A stretch of 64,000 nt of DNA from Nymphaea colorata (Eukaryota; Streptophyta; Magnoliopsida; Nymphaeales; Nymphaeaceae). Position numbers and translations under genes: made by a program. The stretch is taken from positions 6,117,528 to 6,181,527 of the forward strand of contig NC_045140.1 in NCBI RefSeq assembly GCF_008831285.2, in the 5' to 3' direction. Positions within the stretch are counted from its first letter, which is position 1; every line of letters begins with the position of its first letter. Positions 1 to 11,754 of the stretch are shown piece after piece. Below the pieces are notes generated by a model. That model saw only the letters and a list, made by a program, of their open reading frames with translations, was not told where the DNA came from and made no database searches.

Positions 1-853
1 AAGCTAAAGCTCATTTATGAAGGTAAATATGAGTTTGGCCAAGCGTTAGAGCAGGGGAAGTGGAAATTTACGATCTTCTGTAGTTTGATCCTATGTTTTA
101 TATAGACCGACCAGAGAGAAAGTCGTGGGATTTCTTTATGATCTCTTGTGATATATGCTTTTGTTGGTTTTGACAGGACAAAATTTGTTGCTAATATCAT
201 CCTTATGAAAAAATTTGAACTGAAATGGACGTGTCGTAATCAATGAGAATATATTAAACTTTGTTAGCGCAGCGGCCGTGATTTGGAGACCTAGATTTTC
301 CCTAATGGCGAAAGGAAGCTCTACAGCTATTGTAGGTGTCGGTTGTCCACACGGGAACCAAAGGCAGTACTTATATTTGTATATTATGGGTGTTATTGTA
401 AGTAATTAGACATAATTTTTTCCTTAATATATCTACATAAACATGAAATTTGAACATGCATTTTCTTTCTTTTCTTAACTATACAAACAAGCCGTTATAA
501 TATTTTCTTTCTTCATTTTCATTTCCTTCTCTTAGTGTTAGTTTCTTTCTATCTTCTTAATTTCTTTCTTTCTTGTTCTTTTCCTTTTTATCTTTAAGGT
601 GTGTTTGGGGGACAAATGTCGTTTCAAAGGTAAAATGTGGTTTTGCTTCCAAAACTGCATTGAAAAATGTGCTTTGAGTAATGGTAGAAACTGGGTTTAT
701 GAAAAGCCTAGCTTTTACAAAACCTCATTTCCAAAAGGATATGAATGACCTGACTTCCTTATCTTTTTTCCACACAAAACTCATCTTTATCTTGTTATCT
801 ACACAAACTAAGTTTCAAAAACTGGTTACAAAACCAAGTTGTCACAAAACTTA

Positions 854-1101
854 GGGCGTGTTTGAATGCATGCCTAAAAATGCCTCCAAAGCTCTTTTTT
901 AAGCATAAAAATTTGATTTTCTTTTTCATAAGAGACTGAAAAAACTACCCCCCTCAAGTTATTCATCCAAAACCAATATTCGCCTACCCTCCCAAACATA
1001 AAAAAAAAAAAAGTTTTTCAAATCTTATTAAAAAAAATTTATTTTTATAAAACCAAGTTTTCTGAAAAATCATTTTTTGAATGTGCCATCCAAACGCTAC
1101 C
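854..1101. mobile_element. Probable Tourist-like MITE
   Basis: The left end reads GGGCGTGTTTGAATG and the right end, on the other strand, reads GGTAGCGTTTGGATGG, an imperfect terminal inverted repeat. TTA lies directly outside both ends (851-853 and 1102-1104), the target duplication expected for PIF/Harbinger-derived Tourist MITEs. The 248-bp interior is AT-rich and non-coding. The inverted repeat is imperfect, so this is a probable call. Confidence 0.5.
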
Positions 1102-1619
1102 TTAGTTTTCACACTGTGTTAGTTTTTTGCGGTTTAATACTCTTTTCCTTGATTTCCATCCAACATGGTATTAGAATGTATATTTGTTAGCTTCATTTCT
1201 TAATGTATAGATGTGTCATGGCCATCACGTCACCTTACTAGTCGAAGCGACCAAGAGGTGCGTTCTTAGTTTCGTTACCAGTTGCATAAAAAACTGAGCG
1301 ACGTGATCTCCATTAACCAAATGCCACACTTTTCTGTGTAAGAACTAAGAAGCAAAGCACATTTGATGGATTGTGGTGTTGAAAATTCATTCACGTACGA
1401 ATCTCCAGTCTTTCGTCCTTCGAATGGAAGAGTTATGAGAGATTAAACAAGAGAAACTAACCACACCTTCTTCGGTCCAGTTTATGCTTACCACGTTAAG
1501 CGGTGGAAATTCAATGGAAAATTTTATAGGTGTGCTTTCCTCGAGGAGAATTTCATATTTAATTTTTGACGCCAACTCCAAAGGGACGTAGACTTTTCAT
1601 GATCATCCAATACACAGGC

Positions 1620-2215
1620 AAGGTAAGGTAGGAGAGTGAGTTGCAACAGATATGCACGGAAAAAATAAATAAATAAAAGGTGAAGTTGAGGTATCTTAGA
1701 GATTTAAAAATATATATATCTTTTTTTTAACTTTTAACTTTTTCACTTTTTTTTTTTTTGTCATGGGCACAAATATACTAGATTTAGTTGCAACAGATAT
1801 GTACACAAAAGAAAGAGAGAGTTGAGGAATTTTAAAGAATTAAAAAACTTACTTTTTTGAACTTTTAACGAGAGTGAGTTACCAAAAACAAAAGGAAGTT
1901 GAGGTATTTTAGAAATTTTTTTTATAAAAAAGTATATTTTTTAAACTTTTGACTTGTTAACTATCTTTTTGCAACAGATATGCATAAAAAAAAAGAGAGA
2001 AAGAAAGGGGAGTTGAGGTATTTTAGATTTTTTTTTTTTAAAATCTAACTAGTTCACTATCCTTTTTTTTGTTATAGGCACAAGTATACGAGAGCGAGCT
2101 GCACCATATATGCACCGAAAAAAGGGGCAGTTGAGGTAATTTAAAGAATTTTTAAAAAATTATTTCTTTTGGACTTTTAATTTTTTCACTATCTTTTTTT
2201 TTGCATTATAAAGAG
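1620..2215. repeat. Array of diverged tandem repeats (~110-180 bp units)
   Basis: The phrase TTGCAACAGATATGCA recurs near 1641, 1788, 1968 and, changed, 2099. Each time it is followed by a purine-rich stretch, then GTTGAGGTATTTTAG (near 1685, 1820, 1898, 2012, 2122) and then a T-rich CTTTTAACTTTTTCACTATC phrase. This is a degenerate tandem array of about four to five units with variable spacing. No coding potential is seen. Confidence 0.6.
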
Positions 2216-2600
2216 GCTCCACTTTTTACTGATTAGGGGTATTTGATTATTATATTCCCCAGTGATTTAGTGTGAACTTGGGGATTGACATTGAAATGAG
2301 ACAGAAAGTGATTTAGTGTGAAATTAGGAATTGACATTGAAATCAGAGATCTAAACAACATTCAAGAAAAGGAGTCAAAACAAAAGATTTGAAAGAAAAA
2401 GTGTCTTTTTCCAAATAATTTGATTTGATTAATTAATTCTAAACAAATAAAGCAGTTAAAGCCCTGTTATTAATTATCAATTAGTTGGACCCAGACCGGA
2501 TTTGCTGGGATCCAGCCCTAGGTCCAATCTGGATTCTTATATGGTCGTACATGTAAGGATCTTTTGACAACAACCCACTTAGATCACAACAAATCTATCT

Positions 2601-2618
2601 TGTGTGTGTGTGTGTGTG
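2601..2618. repeat. (TG)n microsatellite
   Basis: A run of nine TG dinucleotides. Comparable dinucleotide tracts occur near 28331 (GA), 35351 (AC), 52250 (CA) and 55070 (TG). Confidence 0.9.
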
Positions 2619-3575
2619 CATGCGCATGGGCACATGCTTCTACTAATCATAACCACCCTAACTACTGACGCTGAGTTTACTTTATCACCATTACTTGCAA
2701 GCTTTTATGCACTCATAATCATAATATCATGTAGAAGTTAGGATTTTTACGTAGAGCGAATATTTAACATATTGGTGTTATGTGTTGTATATTTTGTAGC
2801 TCATTTAGTATATGTTTTACCATATTTGGTGGAGCCAAAAAGCAAAGAAAAGTAGAATAGAACAAATGTCTACAAACCTTTTATCATGATCTAAGAAACA
2901 ATAATTTCATTGTGATTCTTTACAAGTCACCATCAGAATCAATCAATCGTGATCAGTTCGTATTATAATATCAAATTGCTTCTAAAGTGAGAATTACAAG
3001 GACGTACGTTCATAGTTCGGTGCAATCGGATTCGGCCAAGGAGCCAGTTAGTGTGCAGTTTCCTTTCGGCTGGTTGGTGCATGCGCCTGCCCGTGGCTTC
3101 ACCCGTGTCCTGACCATCTACCTCAACATTTCTCTTGTTTCTCTCTAGCAGGTGGGCATTGAAAAGAATGGCATTTTACCAATTATAAGCATTGTTACTA
3201 ATATATCAATGTGTATTATTGGCACTGTATCCAAGTCTCGTTTTGCTAATTGTTACTAATATCAATGTATACTAGCAGTGTATCTGCCCCATGTAGGCCG
3301 ATACACATCAGGACAGAAAATGAGGCAGATACACACACTAATATCAATGTGTACCAGCAGTATATCTGCCTCTTTTTTTGTGCTCATGTTTGACAACAGT
3401 AAGACATTGCTACTATCCCATGAATTTACCCAAAAACCTGGAGTAGATTTGTAGAACTCTATAATAAGTGTTTCATGAATCTACAATTGCATTTGAGGTA
3501 GTTTCAGAGATTACTTCACATGGGTGCAGGATGTGGGTAAGGATGCAGCAATTTTTCAAAAAAATTAGATGTAGG

Positions 3576-3608
<33 letters not shown>

Positions 3609-3775
3609 ATAATTTGTTATACAGTTATTTAACTATTTAGTATCTTTATTTATCTACATTTATATAACCTTTTTATGGTGAGGATGATATATGCGTGTGC
3701 GTGTGTGTGTGCGTAATTTGTTATATGGTTACTAAACTATTTAGTATCCTTATTTACCTACATTTGTATATAAAA
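3576..3775. repeat. (TA)n(TG)n microsatellite with duplicated flank
   Basis: A TA run passes into a TG run, followed by about 70 bp containing AATTTGTTATA and CTATTTAGTATC. After a short spacer a second TG/CG-type run is followed by the same ~70 bp with some ten differences. Repeat tract and flank were therefore duplicated together, about 100 bp apart, some time ago. Confidence 0.65.
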
Positions 3776-5289
3776 CTTTTCTAGGAGAGCTAGTTTAGTC
3801 ATGTGTGCATTTAGAATAGCCATTTTGTGCGTGATTCAGCTAACCGCACTGGATGTACGTTGTGTAGGAGAGGCACCAGCACCAATACGAGTGTGACAGG
3901 GTGTGGAAGTTGTTTACAAGCATCAAGATTGTTTACATGATAGTAACAATGTGTTACTGGTGCCAAACAACTCTAAATGATAAAGGGGCCAAAACCTTAG
4001 AATCTTGAGGCAATGCATTCTTTCGAGGTTGGTGCAAGAAGAAAATTTGTTTCTTTGATATATGTGAGCATTTGGTAAAGAAGATGACATTCATGGTGAC
4101 CACCCCTTGTCTTGGGGCCAGCAATCATACCAAAAGCTTAAAGAGACAGGTTTGGCCACAGTTATGTAGAAGAGAGGATCTCACAAACCTAACCTTGGAT
4201 GTGAATCCTGACTTGGCAGAAGAAGCACCAAACACCATTATGTGCTAACTCAACAACTAGGGCAGCTTATTTTGAGTTGACATTTAACATCTATACACAA
4301 TATTAATGTGACATATGCAGCTCATGAACTTTCTTAGTAATTTAACAAGTGGGTACACACAGTCCTGCTAGTAAGACTTACCTTTCGTATGTCAAGTGAA
4401 TCTGCACAGAAATCTAAGATAAAATCGTTTGCACTTCATAGAATTATTACACAATGCAATATCTGCCTCCTTGGTCATGTTCAAACATCCAAAGAACGAG
4501 ATGGTTTCCAACTTTATAGTAGAAGAAGAAAAACAGCTACCCATATCTAGAAAATTATATCTGATGATTGACTGAAACTATTAGGAAACTGCACAGTTGG
4601 CAAAAAAGGTTTTCAATCCTGCAGATTGTTAACGTTAAGACTGCCTTGTGCTGACAAAGTAGCAAGAGGGAATGCGAAAATGGTCGCCTGCAGGCTGTGT
4701 TTGGATTGAGTAAACTTGGTGGTATTCCATTGAATACTTAGGCTCTTTCATTTTTCCTATCTATTTTGTGGTGGAAAAATTTGACCTTCCGCTGAATTTT
4801 ATGAAAGTGCTGGTTTAAGGGTATACTTCATAGCCTCAAATCTCATTTGCAAGGTGAGAGACACAACATAAACAAACACCTCATTTTACCACTATGAGAA
4901 AAAAAAAAAGATTTCAGATCGCTAGATTATGACCAAAACCTCAGACTTGAGGTTGGATCCGACCTTAAACCCATGGATTTGAGATTCCCTTGATTTCAAA
5001 TCATCTGGAATCTCAATTCTTAGATAATCTAATGCACCCTAAGTGTTTTGGTACACATTCAATGGAGTCTACATAATTAGGTAAAATGCTGAAGGCCAAA
5101 AGTCTAATACCCAAGGTTTGCCTGTGTTGGCATAAACTGGCAGGGAGGAATCTGGCCAACCGTTAGCTTGGGGATGTATGTATATAAACTTGTGAGATTC
5201 ATAGGCTAAATGAATATGAAGACTACGAAAATTAATTATAACTTGATTAAAGTGTCACATATAAAGTAATTTTTGCAAACAACTTATAC

Positions 5290-5667
5290 TGTCACGGGAT
5301 GACAACTTCAGTCCGTGCGACACGACAATAATCTATTTGTCGTTACCCTTCAAACCATCAAAAGGAGAGCAAAAATCATTTGGGAAAGTAAAGAGAATAA
5401 AAAAAACAATGTGAATAAAGAAATCTCGCAATATATTTTTCTTGAAAAGCTTTGTACATCACGAGAGAAGTAAGGAAGAAGAAGAATTTCAACTTGCTTA
5501 CATAGGGTTGATCGCAGCAATATACAAGGATTCAAATGTCGACCCAAAACACAGAATCCCCAACATGACACTTAGACCCGTGGGAAATCATAAGCAAAAA
5601 CTCAACATAAGCAAAGAAAATACATAGCAAAGCAAAGAACTGTACAAACTTTAAACACATGAGAACA
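5290..5667 (-). repeat. Putative 3' LTR of gypsy element 1
   Basis: Reading the minus strand, a purine-rich tract (AGGGGGGAGC, 5668-5680) is followed by a segment that starts TGTTCTC and ends CCGTGACA, so it has TG...CA termini. This is the order polypurine tract then LTR expected at the 3' end of the gypsy element next to it. No matching 5' LTR remains on the far side (around 11484), so the LTR cannot be confirmed by pairing and no target duplication can be read. Confidence 0.5.
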
Positions 5668-5740
5668 TGCTCCCCCCTTCAAATCAGCGTCTTGGGTGCC
5701 AACTATATTGTGGTAGGCATGGACTTCTTTTGGGTAGACT

Positions 5741-7600
5741 TCAACTGAAACACATACTCCCAGGTAGGTTATTATTCATCCGCCCACTTGACAAAATACT
5801 TTTTCGGCTCTCCAAGATAGTTGATCTTATGTTGAAGAATTTGCTCAAGTTATCTGTCGGTTGCACGCTTACTTGTAGAAGCTCTTTGTAGAATTGGCTT
5901 TCGCTATCGCTGGCTTCGCTCTGGATCCTCGGCATCGGTATAGAATGGCTTTAGGTTGCATATGTGAAACACTAGATGCACCTTGAAGTTTGGCGGCAGA
6001 CCTAACTTGTACGCCAGCTTCCCAATTCTCTTGGTCATAGTGAATGACCTTTCATACTTTCGAATCAATGCACGGTGTAACCACAAAAGATGATCGTGCG
6101 ATCATGATATAGCTTCACGATAACTTGGTTTCCAACTCGAAATTCGGCCGATCTTCAATCTTTATCCGCCTACGTTTTCATCTTTTTGGCAGCCTTATGC
6201 AAGAATGCTTTGGCGAGTTCCGTCTGTTTCTGTCAGTCTCTGGAAATCTTTTTGGCAGCCTTATGCAAGAATGCTTTGGCGAGTTCCGTCTGTTTCTGTC
6301 AGTCTCTGGAAACTAGTAGGCAAATATAGGCCTGTCTTTTTCTTGTGCGGCAAGAGTGTGCGACATCAAAGGTTGTTGTCCCGTAGCTATTTCAAACAAA
6401 CTGTGCCCAAAAGACTCACTCTTTTGTAAGTTGTAGCAGAATTGGGTGACATCGAGCAGTTTAACCCAATTTTTCCGGTTTGCATTGACGAAGTGCCGCA
6501 AGTACTCTTCCAACAAGGCATTCATATACTCCGTCTGGTCATCTGTCTATGGGTGGAAACTGGTGGAAAACAATAAGTCTGAACTGAGCAAACAAAATAC
6601 TTCACGCCAAAACTTACTCGTGAAGCGAACATCGTAGTCACTCACAATGCTCTTCGGCACACCCCAATGCTTAACAATGTTCTTCACGAAGAACTTCGTT
6701 GTCTTCTCTACTGAACATTCCTTTGAAGTTAGGATAAATGTAGCATACTTTGAAAACTTATCTACAACAACAATGATAGAGCTATAGCCATCCACTTTCG
6801 ATAGGCTCACAATGAAATCTATGGAGATACTTTCTCATGGGCATTCTGGAACAGACAACGGTTCTAGTAGGCAGACATGCTTATGATTTATCCTCTTATC
6901 TTGCTGGCAGATGAGGCACGACTTCACGTAAACCTAAAGATCATCCCGCATCTGTGGCCAATAATATCCGCATTCAATGAAGGATAGGGTCCGCTCATGA
7001 CCAGAATGGTCAGCCCGCAAGGTATCATGGCACTCATTTAAAAGCTCCCATTGAAGGTTGCCACATCGTAGCACGACTACACGTCCGCCTTTGGTGAGGA
7101 GGAGTCCGTCTCGTAGCTAGAACCTTCGAGTCTTCCCTGCTTCAGCTACGGCCACCAAGTGTTGTGTCAGGTCCTACCGCATCCCCTCGCGAACACGCTT
7201 GAGAAAAGCACCCTCCAGTCATACTTCAGAAGACTTTACCCGAGTTGCCGCAAGTTTCGCCTTTCGACTCAACGTATCAGCAACGACGTTGGTCTTTCCC
7301 GCCTTGTACTCTAAAGCAAAGTCAAACTCGACCAAGAATTCTTACCAACGAGCTTGCTTCAGAGATAGCTTCTTTTGCTTCTGAAAGTAACTTGTGGCTA
7401 CATTATCAATCTTTACAATGAACCGAGTTCCCAGCAGGTAATCCTCCATATGCGAAGGCAGTGCACGATTGCAGTCATTTTACAGTGTCTTCCTTCAAAT
7501 TTCAGTTCTCATAAGCGATCGAATGACTCTCTTGCATCAATACTCTGCTGATAGCGAAGTTAGAAGCATCAGTATGAACCTCAAAAGGCTTCAAGACTTT
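5741..7600 (-). pseudogene. RNase H-integrase-chromodomain remnant, gypsy element 1
   Basis: Integrase core fragments read IIVVVDKFSKYATF and HWGVPKSIVSDYDVRFTSKFW (6547-6810), so the second catalytic Asp region survives as SDYDVRF. The next piece (6313-6525) carries the region around the third acidic residue and the conserved NLQKSESFGHSLFEIATG. A 66-bp perfect direct repeat follows (6181-6312). After that come LAYKLGLPPNFKVHLVFHICNLKPF (GPY/F-like end) and a degenerate chromodomain-like tail (5741-5935). Stops and frameshifts occur throughout. Confidence 0.75.
6181..6312. repeat. Perfect 66-bp direct duplication inside gypsy integrase
   Basis: The 66 bases at 6181-6246 are repeated almost without change at 6247-6312. 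66 is a multiple of three, so the duplication would add 22 residues in frame. It lies in the integrase C-terminal part of gypsy element 1. Its near identity within an otherwise diverged element shows that it arose recently compared with the element. Confidence 0.85.
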
Positions 7601-7662
7601 TCACATGAGCTCTCTTCAATCCTTCAAAAGCATCATGGGCAGACGACGTCCAAACCCAAATC

Positions 7663-8921
7663 GTGTTCTTTTTAAGCAAGTCAGTGAGGGGAGCAACAAT
7701 CAAAGAATACCCTTCGATGAACCGTCTATAATAATTTGCCAAGCCAAGAAATGACCGCAATTCAGGCATTGTCATTGGCGACTTCTATTCATGGATGACT
7801 TTCATCTTTCCCAGATCCATTAGCAACTGACCATGCCCTACAACATAGCCAAGAAAGCAGATCTCCAAAAAGACACTTTTCCTTTTTCACATCAAGATCA
7901 TTTTCCTTCAATACTTAAAACATTGTCTGCAAATGACTAACATGTTCCTCCATGCTTTCGCTAAAAACCACGATGTCATCAAGATAGACCACCACGAAGT
8001 TGTCGAGGCACAGATACAAGATCTTGTTCATCAATGTTGAGAAGGTCGCTGGGGCATTGGTCAACCCGAATGACATGACTAGGAATTCATAAGCACCATA
8101 ACGAGTGACACAATTAGTCTTTGCTTCATCACCTTCAGCTATCCTGACTTGTCAATAACCCGATCAAAGGTCCAATTTTGAAAAGATTTGTGCATTGCTC
8201 AACTGATCAAATAAGTTAGCAATAAGTGGTAACAAGTATTTGTTCTTGACCGTCACCTTGTTCAATGCATGGTAATCTAGACGCTTTGAGTCATTTCGCT
8301 TCACTAGGAATAACATTAGCACTCCGAACAGTGCCTTAGACGGTCGGATGAGGCCTGTCTCCAACATTTCATCAAGTTGTCTTCGCAATTCCTTCAATTC
8401 AGTCAGTCCCACGTGGCAAGCAACAATGGCTGGAGGTTTATCTCCATGATCGACTTTACGTCTCGGTGGTAATTGCCTTGTAGTTCAGGTGGCACTACTT
8501 CCTGCTTTCAGCAACAGACCTAGGATTGGTGGGACGGTGATCGACTCGGCTTCTTCCTTTGCGCGGGTGGACACAAGAAATGTATGTTCTCCATGTCTCA
8601 CGCCCTTCTTTAGTTGCATAGCAAACAACATAGAATGTGACTTTCCACTAGCAAATAGTAATGAACTGTACAGTCTGGCCCCATCAATGTCAATGAATTG
8701 AACATTCTGGCCTCGAAGAAATTCCACATCAAGATTACTTTGAAGTCATATAAGGGAACAACTGAAAAGTTTGTAGTGCCAGCCCAACTCTCAATCTGGA
8801 TGACTATACCTTTTGCTTCTCCAAGGATAGGCCTGGCCACAGAGTTCATCGTCTTCAAGGTTCTTTGCCTAGGCTTAAGCTTCAATCCCGACTTGGATTT
8901 CTCTAAAGTGTTTGACTCGCC
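7663..8921 (-). pseudogene. Protease-RT block, copy A (tandem duplicate)
   Basis: This stretch repeats the copy B block at an offset of about 1.26-1.29 kb in the same orientation, with a few percent divergence and small indels. The junction is visible at about 8892-8922: the homology to copy B stops after TTCAATCCC, about 28 bp of other sequence follow, and then the CGTGTTCTTCTTGAGCAAG phrase matches the start of copy A near 7663. Recognisable parts are [15 protein letters not shown] (8164-8412) and the RT/RNase H linker [16 protein letters not shown] (7581-7775). Unequal recombination or template switching would explain the duplication. Confidence 0.8.
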
Positions 8922-10364
8922 GTGTTCTTCTTGAGCAAGTCAGTGAGAGGAGCAACAATTAAAGAATACCCTTCGATGAACCGTCTGTAATAATTTGCCA
9001 AACCAAAAAAGGACCGCAATTCAGGCATTGTCGTTGGCGGCTTCTATTCTTGGATGATACCTTTCTCAGATCCATTAGCAACTGACCATGCCCTATAACA
9101 TAACCGAGAAAGCTGATCTCCTGTTGGACAAAAATATGCTTTTCCTTTTTCACATAAACATTATTTTCCTTCAATACTTAGAACACTGTCTACAAATGAC
9201 TAACATGTTCTTCCATGCTTTCGCTAAAAACCACGATGTCATCAAGATAGACCACCACGAAGTTGTCGAGGCACAGATACAAGATCTTGTTCATCAATGT
9301 TGAGAAGGTCGCTGAGGCATTGGTCAACCTGAATGACATGACTAGAAATTCATAAGCATTATAACGAGTGACACAATTACTCTTTGCTTTATCACATTCA
9401 GCTATCCTGACTAGCCAATAACCCAATCGAATGTCCAATTTTGAAAAGATTTGTGCATTGCTCAACTGATCGAATAAACAGCAATAAGTGGTAACAAGTA
9501 TTTGTTCTTGACTGTCACCTTGTTCAATGCATGGTAATCTATGCATAGATGCTTTGAGCCATCTCGCTTCACTAGGAATAACATTAGCACTCCGAACAGT
9601 GCCTTAGACGGCCGAATGAGGTCTGTCTCCAACATTTCATCAAGTTGTCTTCGCAATTCCTTCAATTCAGTCAGTCCCATCCGACAAGGAACCATGGCTG
9701 GAGGTTTATCTCCATGATCGACTTCCCGTCTCGGTGGTAATTGCCTTGATAGTTCAGGTGGCATTACTTCCTGCTTTCAGCAACGGACCTAGGATTGGTG
9801 GGACGGTGATCAACTTGACTTCTTCCTCTGCTCGGGTGGACACAAGAAACGTATGTTCTCCATGTCTCACGCCCTTCTTTAGTAGCATAGCAGACAACAT
9901 AGAATGTGACTTTCCACTAGCAAATAGCAATGAACTGTGTCTGTACAGTCTGGTCCTATCAATGTCAATGAAATTGAACTTTGACAACATCATAACATTC
10001 TGGCCTCGAAGAAACTGCATATCAAGATTACTTTGAATTCATCTAGGGGAACAACTAAGAAGTTTGTAGTGCCAGCCCAACTCTCAATCTGGATGGCTAT
10101 ACCTTTTGCTTCTCGAATGATAGGCCTGGCCACAGAGTTCACCGTCTTCAAGGTTTTCTGCCTAGGCTCAAGCTTCAATCCCAATCTCTCCACCTTCTCT
10201 TTCAGAACGAAGTTGTGTATTGTTCTGAAGTTTACCATGGCCATAGTAGACTTACCCCTCATAGTAATATCCAAGTACATCAGTTTCGTATTTACCATCG
10301 TGTTTGATGCTACTCGACTCTGTACAACATTGAACATCTGAACAACTCCCATGCGCGACTGCAC
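8922..10364 (-). pseudogene. Protease-RT block, copy B, gypsy element 1
   Basis: Protein fragments on the minus strand include an aspartic-protease-like segment (MYLDITMRGKSTMAMVNFRT at 9990-10364) and reverse transcriptase (9190-9764). The RT still shows [37 protein letters not shown] and the catalytic YLDDIVVFS. It is the better preserved of two tandem copies; the other lies directly downstream (7663-8921). Several frameshifts separate the pieces, so no continuous polyprotein remains. Confidence 0.8.
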
Positions 10365-10419
10365 TGCTTCAGCATTGGCCTATGCAACTGCAGCATTAAC
10401 TTGCACGTTGTCTTTTATG

Positions 10420-11401
10420 AGGTGCTTTGGACATCGCTTGGTTATATGTCTCTCTCTACAGAATCAACAAGTTACCACTTTATTTTAATAATTGTTGTTC
10501 TTACGAAAGAAATGTTTCTTCTCGACTTGATGTTGGGTCGATGATTCACCTTTATGGTCCTGTCAGTCTTCTTTCTTTCTTCCATGGTCAGGTTTCTTCG
10601 AAGGCTTGAAGGTGTTAGTGTACCTCTTGTGTTAAGTGTCAGCCAGGTGCTCTGTTGTCACATAAGCATCCTCTAAGGTCTTTGGATTACTTCTTTCCAC
10701 TTTGGATTGTGGCCACGACTAAAGTCGCAAAATAAACCAGTCAAGTTTATCTTCTTCTGGCATATCTAGTACATCCAACATGAGCCTTTCATAGGTCCTC
10801 ACATGATATCGCAAGGATTCTGTGTTTCAATTCACCGACCATCCGATAAACATGTCGTCTTGTATTCGAGGACATGAAGTAATTCTTTAACTCTCGCTAA
10901 AAGTCATCGAAAGTGTCTATTTTGTAAATCTCCTCTTGAAAGTCAAGTCGTTTCTTTCTCCACAAGACAACAACGGTTTCCCTCAAGTAACATGGTGGCG
11001 GTCTTGACCTGAAGGTCATCTCCCACAACGCCCTAAAGGTCCAGGTAGTATTTCACTTGGAATAAAAAGTTGTCAATCACGCGGCTATCCCGATTTCCGT
11101 TTTATTTTTCTAGCGGTTGAACGTCGACCCTTGATGGTCGATCGTCACCTCTACCTACAACAACTTGTCACTATAGTGTGCGGTTCTTTGCCCAGAGTTC
11201 TTTAATTTCGGCTTGCAGTATGGTCACTTTGTCAGCAATGGCCATAAGGTCGACCATTTGTTCCCACATTGTCTTCACTTCGTCCCTCAATTCCTCCAAG
11301 GACTCGACTGCATTGCCCAACGCTTCCTCCTAAGTAGCTACGTCGGCAACTAGCTTGTTCACGACTTCGGCCAGGTCTTCTTGACCATGGGATGTGCCCA
11401 T
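10420..11401 (-). pseudogene. gag of gypsy element 1 (broken)
   Basis: The frame opens with ATG at 11401 and reads MGTSHGQEDLAEVV, followed by a heptad-rich, probably coiled-coil stretch (VESLEELRDEVKTMWEQM) as in plant chromovirus gag. Downstream the usual VIDNFLFQVKYY-type capsid motif and an LLARVKELLHVLEY segment are still readable across several stops and frameshifts. Near 10455 the zinc knuckle reads C-stop-F-C-RER-H-ITKR-C, a CX2CX3HX4C form in which the first spacer codon is now TGA. The product would have been the nucleocapsid/capsid of the retrotransposon particle. It is clearly non-functional. Confidence 0.75.
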
Positions 11402-11477
11402 CTCGTCAAACTAACCACTCCCTTGCCCTTGGCCCTTCACAGATTGTATTGGGTCGCCAGGACGTCACAGATTGTAT

Positions 11478-11746
11478 TGGGTCCCGGCCCAGCACGTTTG
11501 ATAATAAAAAATTATTTTTAATTATAAAATAATTATTTTTAATAATATAAATTATAAATTATAAAATACACATTATTAAGTTTAAAAAACAATAAAAAAT
11601 ATTTTTTATAAATTATTAACGGGCCGAATCGGGCTGGGCCGCACAACCGGGCCCGGCCCGATAGTCCGTTTTTTCAGCCCGAGCCCGGGCCTGATTAGGC
11701 TGGGTACCGGGTACCCTGCGGCGGCCCGGCCCGATACCCAGGCTTA
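11478..11746 (-). mobile_element. GC-motif-rich hAT-like element, truncated
   Basis: Read on the minus strand from 11746, the sequence begins TAAGCCTGGGTATCGGGCC, closely matching the terminus of the complete hAT-like element at 45466 (TAAGTCTGGGCGTCGGGCC). The interior alternates expanded GGCCCGG-type motifs with a roughly 100-bp AT-only stretch. The opposite terminus and a matching target duplication are not visible, so it is probably truncated. It occupies the place where the 5' LTR of gypsy element 1 should be. Confidence 0.55.
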
Positions 11747-11754
11747 CAAATGGC

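Larger units (their letters stand above)
1..5289. other. AT-rich intergenic DNA, no gene recognised
   Basis: No reading frame in this stretch shows a recognisable domain or a convincing exon structure. It contains a probable Tourist-type MITE, an array of old diverged repeats and dinucleotide repeats, which are listed separately. Between about 3180 and 3380 a short phrase around ACTAATATCAATGTGTA recurs three times next to cagTgtATCTGCC, an old degenerate duplication. The remainder is anonymous AT-rich DNA. Confidence 0.6.
5668..11483 (-). mobile_element. Decayed Ty3/gypsy chromovirus 1, internal region
   Basis: In minus-strand order one can read gag with a CCHC knuckle, protease, reverse transcriptase, a second copy of protease-RT, RNase H remnants, integrase and a chromodomain-like tail. 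Gag-protease-RT-RNase H-integrase is the Ty3/gypsy order, and a post-integrase HxVFHxxxLKP motif followed by chromodomain-like sequence points to the chromovirus branch. Every domain is broken by stops and frameshifts, so it cannot act on its own. The 5' LTR is missing; GC-rich hAT-like sequence begins where it should be. An 18-bp phrase starting CACAGATTG is repeated at 11438 and 11466, just before the gag start. Confidence 0.85.
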
